Shown here: piece by piece, positions 54,875-61,126 of the stretch | Layout: each line of letters starts with the position of its first letter | Numbering within the stretch: the first letter of the stretch is position 1 | Origin: Pseudovibrio ascidiaceicola | GTDB taxonomy: Bacteria > Pseudomonadota > Alphaproteobacteria > Rhizobiales > Stappiaceae | Direction of reading: 5' to 3' | Length of the DNA: 64,000 bases | Assembly (NCBI RefSeq): GCF_900114245.1 | Contig: NZ_FOSK01000001.1 | Location: 248,001-312,000, forward strand | Translations under genes and position numbers: made by a program | Notes under the pieces: generated by a model | What the model saw: only the letters and a program-made list of their open reading frames with translations | The model's database searches: none | What the model was told of the DNA's origin: nothing

Positions 54875-54968
54875 CTAAGGTCTCCCGTGGGTTAAGTGGT
54901 CCGTTCGGACCAAATTCCAAAAAAGGGTTCATCATTCCACATGACAAACCCTCGCATAATTTGATTAC

Positions 54969-55484
54969 TTATTTTGCTTCGTCTTGAAACAGACCAACAC
55001 GCAGGTCTTTCGCAACAAAAATAGTCTCGCCGTCAGCTTTTACCCAGCCATCAGCAATTGCCAGTTTCAGGCGGGAGCGCATAACGCGCTTCATATCAAC
55101 ACCGAATTCCAGCATTTTTACGTCAGGAGTAACCTGACCTGTGAACTTAACTTCACCGGTAGAAAGTGCACGACCACGACCAGGCTCACCCAGCCAGCCA
55201 AGATAGAAGCCAGTCATCTGCCACAGAGCGTCCAAACCAAGACAGCCAGGCATAACAGGATCGCCCTGGAAGTGACATTCGAAGAACCAGAGATCTGGAT
55301 TAATGTCGAATTCAGAACGAATTACGCCTTTGCCGTACTCGCCGCCTTCCTCAGAAATTTCGGTGACGCGATCAAACATCAGCATAGGAGGAAGTGGCAG
55401 CTGTGCATTGCCTTGGCCAAACAGCTCACCGCGACCACAGGCCAGCAGAGCTTCTTTATCGTAGCTTGAACGCTTCTCGTGCAT
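54969..55484 (-). CDS. fabA: 3-hydroxydecanoyl-[acyl-carrier-protein] dehydratase
   Basis: A 171-residue hot-dog fold enzyme. [19 protein letters not shown] holds the catalytic His and Asp. It dehydrates and isomerises the C10 intermediate, introducing the double bond. The ATG at 55484 has GGGAATAGA upstream and gives the family length; 18 extra residues upstream are rejected. First gene of the fabA-fabB-fabI group, divergent from irr. Confidence 0.96.
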   Translation of the reverse strand: MHEKRSSYDKEALLACGRGELFGQGNAQLPLPPMLMFDRVTEISEEGGEYGKGVIRSEFDINPDLWFFECHFQGDPVMPGCLGLDALWQMTGFYLGWLGEPGRGRALSTGEVKFTGQVTPDVKMLEFGVDMKRVMRSRLKLAIADGWVKADGETIFVAKDLRVGLFQDEAK

Positions 55485-55857
55485 TCTATTCCCGCATAAT
55501 TTGTCGTTTGTTTGAGGCCAGAAAAACGTAGGGTTCACCTTACCTAAACGTAACGATGGTTCTAAGTATTAACTGTTCGGGCCTTCCTAGCACACGAGCC
55601 CGAATATCGAAAGAGCGATGTATGTGAGTTTGCGTGTGCTCAATGTACGCAGTTGTGTTAAACTTATACTATTCTTATTATTGTTATAAGCAGTCCGGTT
55701 AATCCTGCTTGGTTTTAGCTTGATGTATCAAGGGTTATGCTCCCTTATATTGAGAGTGCTTGGGTGCAGGTCAATAGGTTGCTTTTAATCTAATGCTGGT
55801 AGAATTGGTGCGTAGGTGTTAAAACCTCAGCACCCTAAAGAACTAAAGTAGGAAAAA
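55485..55857. promoter_or_regulatory. 373-bp divergent promoter region of fabA and irr
   Basis: No gene is present. It contains an irr leader hairpin GGTGC-AGGT/ACCT-GCACC (55807-55834) 24 bases before the start codon, and an A/T-rich inverted repeat CTTATA/TATAAG (55663-55690). I did not find a clear iron control element in it. Confidence 0.45.
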
Positions 55858-56289
55858 ATGAGCTCGCAGATTGCTAACGAACATCAAGATGTAACAGGGA
55901 TGCTAAGAGACGCAGGTCTGCGCCCTACACGTCAGCGCGTGGCACTGGCTGAGCTTCTTTATTCTCAGGGTAATCGCCACATCTCGGCGGAAGTCCTTCA
56001 CGAAGAAGCTATCCTTGCGAATGTGCCCGTCTCTCTGGCGACAGTTTACAACACACTTCATCAGTTCACTGAAGTTGGTTTGCTGCGTGAAGTTGCGGTT
56101 GAAGGAACAAAGACTTACTTCGACACCAACACCTCCGAGCATCACCATTTCTTCTTGGAAGATGAGAACCGTGTAATCGATATTCCAGACAGTGGCCTGA
56201 CATTGGACAACTTGCCAGTCCCACCTGAAGGAATGGAGATCTCCCGCGTTGAAGTGGTTGTTCGTCTCCGTAAAAAGCAGATGCACTAA
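55858..56289 (+). CDS. irr: Iron response regulator Irr (Fur family)
   Basis: A 143-residue Fur-like regulator. The winged helix (L-R-P-T-R-Q-R-V-A-L-A-E-L-L at residues 21-34, and S-L-A-T-V-Y-N-T-L) is followed by the Irr-defining triple His in S-E-H-H-H-F-F. The N-terminal haem regulatory motif of Bradyrhizobium Irr (a Cys-Pro pair) is absent, and no Cys is present in the metal-site positions of Fur. It represses haem and iron-storage genes when iron is low. Next to fabA as in most Hyphomicrobiales. Confidence 0.95.
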   Translation: MSSQIANEHQDVTGMLRDAGLRPTRQRVALAELLYSQGNRHISAEVLHEEAILANVPVSLATVYNTLHQFTEVGLLREVAVEGTKTYFDTNTSEHHHFFLEDENRVIDIPDSGLTLDNLPVPPEGMEISRVEVVVRLRKKQMH

Positions 56290-56304
56290 GAGCATCTGCT
56301 TTAT

Positions 56305-57024
56305 TCAGGCAGCATCCTTTAAGATTTTCTCTTTGCTTTTGCAAAGATCATAGATAATGCAGCGATCGCATGCTGGCTTGCGCGCCTTACAGATGTAACG
56401 GCCGTGCAGGATAAGCCAGTGGTGCGCATGCTGCATGAAGTCTTGCGGAATTATCTTTTCCAGCTTTAGCTCTACATCCAGCGGTGTTTTGCCAGGAGCA
56501 AGACCTAGTCTGTTCGCAATTCGGAAAAGATGCGTATCAACGGCAATCGTTGGCTGTCCAAAAGCAATATTCAGCACAACATTTGCGGTTTTCCGTCCAA
56601 CGCCCGGCAAAGCTTCCAGTTCCTCGCGGGTTTGCGGAACCTGCCCTCCATGATGCTCAATCAGCATTTGTGAAAGCAAAAACGTGTTCTTTGCTTTGTT
56701 CTTATAGAGCCCGATTGTGCGGATCTCTTCCCGGATCTTATCTTCTCCAAGAGCAACCATCTTCTCAGGCGTGTCCGCAATCTGGAAGAGATGTTTCGTC
56801 GCTTTGTTCACCCCGGCATCAGTCGCTTGAGCGGAAAGCACAACAGCGACCAGCAATGTGAACTCATTGGAATGATTAAGTTCCCCTTCCGGTTCTGGAT
56901 TGTCTTTTTCAAATGCCGCAAAGATTTCGTAGATCTCGGCTTTAGAATACCTTGATCTGGAAACTGGCTTTTTGCGTGTACTGGAAGAAGATGCAACCTT
57001 CTTTGTTTTGGTAGCGTCAACCAT
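56305..57024 (-). CDS. nth: Endonuclease III
   Basis: A 239-residue base-excision repair glycosylase/lyase. Helix-hairpin-helix L-P-G-V-G-R-K-T-A-N with the catalytic Lys, the Asp of V-D-T-H, and the C-terminal [4Fe-4S] cluster C-x6-C-x2-C-x5-C (C-K-A-R-K-P-A-C-D-R-C-I-I-Y-D-L-C). It removes oxidised pyrimidines. The N-terminal 30 residues are Ser/Lys-rich and may be shorter in reality. Converges on irr with 15 bases between stops. Confidence 0.96.
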   Translation of the reverse strand: MVDATKTKKVASSSSTRKKPVSRSRYSKAEIYEIFAAFEKDNPEPEGELNHSNEFTLLVAVVLSAQATDAGVNKATKHLFQIADTPEKMVALGEDKIREEIRTIGLYKNKAKNTFLLSQMLIEHHGGQVPQTREELEALPGVGRKTANVVLNIAFGQPTIAVDTHLFRIANRLGLAPGKTPLDVELKLEKIIPQDFMQHAHHWLILHGRYICKARKPACDRCIIYDLCKSKEKILKDAA

Positions 57025-57124
57025 AGGACTCTCGAAGGAAATAAGTGACTTTGCGTAGGCTCTGAAAGCTCTATACTCTTAAGCGATAAAGAGTAGCAAT
57101 GAAACAGAGTGCGAAATAGCACCA

Positions 57125-57634
57125 ATGCCCCATGATCTTCAAAAGCGGGAGCCTTATCCCCCTTTCTTTCAGGCTGTTCTAACCCCGCATCGCTCACTGT
57201 CTCGCCGAGGCGTGAACATCGTTCTTTGGTGCGCTGGCTTGATTGCTGGCTTCTATTCGCTCGTGCTTGTTTTGATGGGATTATGGCCTGCGCCGATCCT
57301 CCTGTCTTTGCCTGTTTTGTTCCTTTGGCTTGCGTTCAGGCACAACTTCGCCACGGCTGAAACCTACGAGGAAGTCAGCGTTTCCCCGCTTGAAGTCAGA
57401 TTGAAGCATGTCACGTACAAAGGTGAAGTGCAGGAGTACGTGCTCAATCCGTTTCACATGAAACTCCATATCGAGCGGGATGAAGATGTTGGAGTTACCC
57501 GCATTTTGGTGCGTTCCGATCAGCTTTTCCTCATTGTTGGAGCGTTTCTGAACCCGGATGACCGGACCAGTTTTGCTACTGCGTTTTCCCGGGCAATCCA
57601 CTCAGCGCGTAATCGTGGGTTTGATCACGCTTGA
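57125..57634 (+). CDS. DUF2244 family protein
   Basis: A 169-residue protein with two predicted membrane helices (about residues 33-52 and 56-74) and a soluble C-terminal part. L-T-P-H-R-S-L-S-R-R-G near residue 20 and the Y-E-E-V region mark the DUF2244 family, which is associated in gene order with cytochrome oxidase genes in some species. Function unknown. The coding region contains a parS-like sequence at 57450. Confidence 0.8.
   Translation: MPHDLQKREPYPPFFQAVLTPHRSLSRRGVNIVLWCAGLIAGFYSLVLVLMGLWPAPILLSLPVLFLWLAFRHNFATAETYEEVSVSPLEVRLKHVTYKGEVQEYVLNPFHMKLHIERDEDVGVTRILVRSDQLFLIVGAFLNPDDRTSFATAFSRAIHSARNRGFDHA
57450..57465. promoter_or_regulatory. Outlying parS-like sequence
   Basis: CGTTTCACATGAAACT keeps both half-sites GTTTCA and TGAAAC of parS but has CA in place of the central CG. 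It lies in the DUF2244 coding region (F-H-M-K), 16 kb from the main cluster. Confidence 0.3.
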
Positions 57635-57740
57635 GCCTGAAATACCCGTTCCTATATACTCGCGTTTCGGGTGGCTCTAAGGCTGAGGATCATCTAGATT
57701 TCACCTAATGAGAAATGAAACCTAAGAGCCGTGAACCAAG

Positions 57741-58652
57741 ATGTTTAATGCAGCCAATCTCGCAAATGGAACGTTTGTAGAAGACAGTTCTGCTCTTGAG
57801 GACTATCGCGTCGTCCAGAAAACCCTCCAAGGCATCTCCGAGAATTGGAGGGAACAGCCCTCCCTTGAAGAACTAGCCTACAGTGTTGGCCTTCAGCCAA
57901 TTCAGCTTCAGCGGGTGTTCTCAAGATGGGCAGGCATAACTCCTAAACAGTTCCTGCAAGCCATCACCATCGATCACGCCCGCGCTCTTTTACAAGATTC
58001 CGCCAGCATTCTGGAAGCCTCGCTCGAAGTTGGCCTGTCAGGACCCGCACGTTTGCACGATTTGTTCGTGACACATGAGGCGATGACACCCGGTGATTAT
58101 AAGCGCCGTGGAGCCGGCGTGAAGATAAGTTGGGGCTTTCACCCCTGCCCGTTTGGGATCGTGCTGCTAATGGTCACTGATCGCGGCTTAGCAGGGCTTG
58201 CATTTGCCGATACTGGCGAAGAAGCTAAAGCTCTTGCTGATATGAGCGAACGTTGGCCAGCTGCCGAATTTGAAGAGAACCAGCAGCTCACCGCTCCTTA
58301 CGTCTCCCGCATCTTTGAGCCGAACAAGTGGAAGGAAGATCAACCGCTTCGTGTCGTCTTCATCGGAACAGACTTTGAAATCCGTGTCTGGCAAACGCTT
58401 CTGAAAATCCCTTTAGGCAAGGCTACCACATATTCAGAGATCGCGAATAACCTCGGCAATCCCAAAGCCTCTCGTGCTGTCGGAACAGCCGTTGGAAAGA
58501 ATCCGCTGTCTTTCGTCGTTCCGTGTCACCGTGTCCTCGGGGCCAAGGGCAACATGTGTGGTTACCATTGGGGCATCACTCGTAAGCGTGCCATTTTAGG
58601 CTGGGAAGCTGGTGTTTCCGGCGTTCTGGATGGCATTGCTGCCACAGGATAA
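57741..58652 (+). CDS. AraC-type regulator fused to methylated-DNA-cysteine methyltransferase
   Basis: A 303-residue fusion. Residues about 40-122 are an AraC helix-turn-helix domain (S-L-E-E-L-A, then P-K-Q-F and P-G-D-Y-K-R-R). Residues about 130-300 are an Ogt-type domain with the alkyl-accepting Cys in P-C262-H-R and the DNA-binding loop A-S-R-A-V-G-T-A. The N-terminal Zn-binding domain of E. coli Ada (methyl phosphotriester sensor) is missing. It repairs O6-alkylguanine and may act as a regulator, though the activation signal must differ from that of Ada. Confidence 0.92.
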   Translation: MFNAANLANGTFVEDSSALEDYRVVQKTLQGISENWREQPSLEELAYSVGLQPIQLQRVFSRWAGITPKQFLQAITIDHARALLQDSASILEASLEVGLSGPARLHDLFVTHEAMTPGDYKRRGAGVKISWGFHPCPFGIVLLMVTDRGLAGLAFADTGEEAKALADMSERWPAAEFEENQQLTAPYVSRIFEPNKWKEDQPLRVVFIGTDFEIRVWQTLLKIPLGKATTYSEIANNLGNPKASRAVGTAVGKNPLSFVVPCHRVLGAKGNMCGYHWGITRKRAILGWEAGVSGVLDGIAATG

Positions 58653-58684
58653 TCGTTTCAGTTCCGATTCAATGCCGAGCAACG

Positions 58685-58714
58685 AAAAAAGGCGAGCGCC
58701 AGGCTCGCCTTTTT
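58685..58714. terminator. Bidirectional terminator between ogt-like gene and trpB
   Basis: GGCGAGC (58691-58697) pairs with GCTCGCC (58703-58709) with A tract on the left and T tract on the right. It also ends trpB on the minus strand. Confidence 0.92.
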
Positions 58715-58733
58715 CATTTGAAAATCAAATGAC

Positions 58734-59948
58734 TTACAGGTCAAATCCAAGGATCTTGCCAACGGTAAAGACGTCTTTATCACCACGACCGCAAAGGTTC
58801 ATGACGATGACTTGGTCTTTATCCATCTTCGGCGCCATCTTAATAACCTGCGCAAGCGCATGGCTTGGCTCCAGAGCTGGAATGATGCCTTCAACACGGG
58901 TCAGCATCTGGAATGCATCCAAAGCTTCCTTATCGGTTGCAGGCACGTAGTTCACACGGCCCGTATCCTTCAGCCAGGAGTGCTCTGGGCCAATACCAGG
59001 ATAGTCCAGACCAGCAGAAACGGAATGTCCTTCAAGGATCTGTCCGTCATCATCCTGCAGCAGATAAGTGCGGTTGCCATGCAAAACACCCGGCTTACCT
59101 GCATTGAGTGACGCGCAATGCTCTTCACCCTGAAGGCCTTTACCACCAGCTTCAACGCCGTAAATCTCAACGGATGGATCGTCAAGGAACGGGTGGAACA
59201 GGCCAATCGCATTGGAGCCACCACCAACAGCAGCAACGAGAGCATCTGGCAGCTTGCCTTCGGCTTTCATCAGCTGTTCTTTGGTCTCTTCCCCAATCAC
59301 AGACTGGAAATCACGAACCATCTCTGGGTATGGATGCGGGCCAGCAGCTGTACCTATCAGGTAATACGTGTCTTCCACGTTGGTCACCCAATCACGCAGC
59401 GCTTCATTCATCGCATCTTTAAGAGTACCAGCACCCGCTGTAACGGGAACAATTTCAGCACCCAGCAGTTTCATGCGGAACACGTTCGGCTTCTGACGCT
59501 CAACGTCGGTCGCACCCATGTAAACAACGCATGGCAAACCAAAGCGAGCACAAACTGTTGCTGTCGCAACACCATGCTGACCAGCGCCGGTTTCTGCAAT
59601 GATGCGGGTTTTACCCATGCGCTTGGCAAGTAGGATCTGACCAATACAGTTATTGATCTTGTGAGATCCGGTGTGGTTCAGCTCATCACGCTTAAAGTAA
59701 ACCTTCGCACCGCCCAGTTCTTCAGTCAGCCGTTCAGCGAAATAAAGTGCAGATGGGCGACCAGTGTAGTGGGTGTTCAGGCTCTCAATTTCAGCAGCAT
59801 AAGCAGGATCAGCCTTGGCGTCACTGTAAGCCTTTTCCAAATCAAGGATCAAAGGCATGAGCGTTTCAGCAACGAAACGACCCCCAAAATCACCAAAGTG
59901 GCCGCGATCATCCGGACCGGAACGCAATGTGTTGGCTTGCTGGTTCAT
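58734..59948 (-). CDS. trpB: Tryptophan synthase subunit beta
   Basis: A 404-residue PLP enzyme joining indole and serine. The PLP Lys is in [11 protein letters not shown], phosphate-binding loop G-G-G-S-N-A, and C-G-R-G-D-K-D near the C-terminus. Directly downstream is a strong terminator, not trpA, so the usual trpFBA order is broken here. trpF lies 15 bases upstream. Confidence 0.97.
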   Translation of the reverse strand: MNQQANTLRSGPDDRGHFGDFGGRFVAETLMPLILDLEKAYSDAKADPAYAAEIESLNTHYTGRPSALYFAERLTEELGGAKVYFKRDELNHTGSHKINNCIGQILLAKRMGKTRIIAETGAGQHGVATATVCARFGLPCVVYMGATDVERQKPNVFRMKLLGAEIVPVTAGAGTLKDAMNEALRDWVTNVEDTYYLIGTAAGPHPYPEMVRDFQSVIGEETKEQLMKAEGKLPDALVAAVGGGSNAIGLFHPFLDDPSVEIYGVEAGGKGLQGEEHCASLNAGKPGVLHGNRTYLLQDDDGQILEGHSVSAGLDYPGIGPEHSWLKDTGRVNYVPATDKEALDAFQMLTRVEGIIPALEPSHALAQVIKMAPKMDKDQVIVMNLCGRGDKDVFTVGKILGFDL

Positions 59949-59963
59949 TAACTCTTCCCAAAT

Positions 59964-60617
59964 TCACTCGGCAACGCTGCGCACTTCATGCACAAAAGCC
60001 TCAATCAACTCGATGTCTTTAACGCCCTTCTCGCGTTCGACGCCGGAGGAAACATCGACATCGCTCACTCCAGAGATAGCCAAAGCTTCGCGGACGTTTT
60101 CAGGGCTTAAGCCGCCAGAAAGCATGATAGGCTTTCCAAGTTCTAGGCCTTGTAGCAGTTTCCAGTCGAAGCTGACACCATTTCCTCCCGGAATATCGGA
60201 ATTTTTTGGTGGCTTTGCATCAAGAAGAAATCGATCTACATGCGGAACATAGGGCGCAAGTGCCTCCACGTCTTCTGCAGATGAAATCCCGCAGGCTTTC
60301 ATGACAGGCAGACCAAAAATCTCCCGAATTTCGGCACAGCGCTCAGGGCTTTCACTCCCGTGCAGCTGCAAAACATCTGGTGCGATGGTGTCGACAATTT
60401 CCTTCAGACCTGCATCATCCATATTCACAGTAAGCGCAACAATCTGCGTTTTGCCGCGCACATGGTCTGCCAGCTCTTTGGCTTTAGCCATCGGAACATA
60501 ACGCGGACTTTTCGGAAAAAAGACAAATCCGATCATATCGACTTGTTCTTTCGTAACCGCGTCCGCAGTTTCCTTTGTAGAGATGCCGCAGATTTTTATC
60601 ATAGCGGAAGAGACCAT
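59964..60617 (-). CDS. trpF: Phosphoribosylanthranilate isomerase
   Basis: A 217-residue TIM-barrel enzyme of tryptophan synthesis. K-I-C-G-I-S near the start (catalytic Cys), Q-L-H-G-S-E, and L-L-D-A-K-P-P plus F-D-W with the C-terminal D-V-S-S-G-V-E phosphate motif. The start is placed at 60617 (M-V-S-S-A-M-I-K); 60602 is the other option. The frame is open 216 bases further but overlaps the divergent SH3 gene. Co-transcribed with trpB. Confidence 0.96.
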   Translation of the reverse strand: MVSSAMIKICGISTKETADAVTKEQVDMIGFVFFPKSPRYVPMAKAKELADHVRGKTQIVALTVNMDDAGLKEIVDTIAPDVLQLHGSESPERCAEIREIFGLPVMKACGISSAEDVEALAPYVPHVDRFLLDAKPPKNSDIPGGNGVSFDWKLLQGLELGKPIMLSGGLSPENVREALAISGVSDVDVSSGVEREKGVKDIELIEAFVHEVRSVAE

Positions 60618-60721
60618 ATTTGCACCGTGTTCAAGCAATACCAGAATGACCGTTAGACCAAAATTATCGGGGTTTGTCACCCTGTTCTGGTCATTTATGG
60701 AACCTGAACTGGACGGGACCA

Positions 60722-61069
60722 ATGAGAATATCTGGAGTTTATCGCGGTCATCTGGTGACCCTTGGTATATGTGGAGCACTCGTTGCTTTTGCAAGCAGCT
60801 CCCCAGCACAGACAGTTTACCAGCACCAGCCACAAGTGCCTATCGGGTTTGATCAGGCATGCGCTGGCACGTATGCAGTTAAGCCATTGAAGTCAGGCGT
60901 GCTTAACCTCCGTACCGGCCCCGGAACCAATTACAACGTCATCGGCCGCCTCATCCCCAATCAGGCAATCAACATCGCCGACTGCAAAGGCAACTGGCTA
61001 GGTATCCGCGACGCTCAAACCTCAGAACAAATCGGCTGGGTCCACAAAGGCTACATGCGTCGCGTCTAA
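60722..61069 (+). CDS. Small exported SH3 domain protein
   Basis: A 115-residue protein with a signal peptide (residues 1-30 with L-V-T-L-G-I-C-G-A-L-V-A-F-A) and one SH3_3-like domain: L-N-L-R-T-G-P-G-T-N-Y-N-V-I-G-R-L to G-W-V-H-K-G-Y-M. Two Cys residues (about 46 and 86) could form a disulphide. Starts at the ATG at 60722, divergent from trpF. Probably a periplasmic or cell wall protein; it converges on the large effector-like gene. Confidence 0.82.
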   Translation: MRISGVYRGHLVTLGICGALVAFASSSPAQTVYQHQPQVPIGFDQACAGTYAVKPLKSGVLNLRTGPGTNYNVIGRLIPNQAINIADCKGNWLGIRDAQTSEQIGWVHKGYMRRV

Positions 61070-61093
61070 CCCACGAACGGGCACCTCCCTGTC

Positions 61094-61126
61094 AGCTTCT
61101 CAACTCACCTCCTCGGTTGAGAAGCT
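61094..61126. terminator. Perfect 11-bp hairpin at the end of the Josephin-like gene
   Basis: AGCTTCTCAAC (61094-61104) pairs with GTTGAGAAGCT (61116-61126). It overlaps the last codons of the minus-strand gene and has no T tract. It is likely the shared 3' end of both converging genes. Confidence 0.5.
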
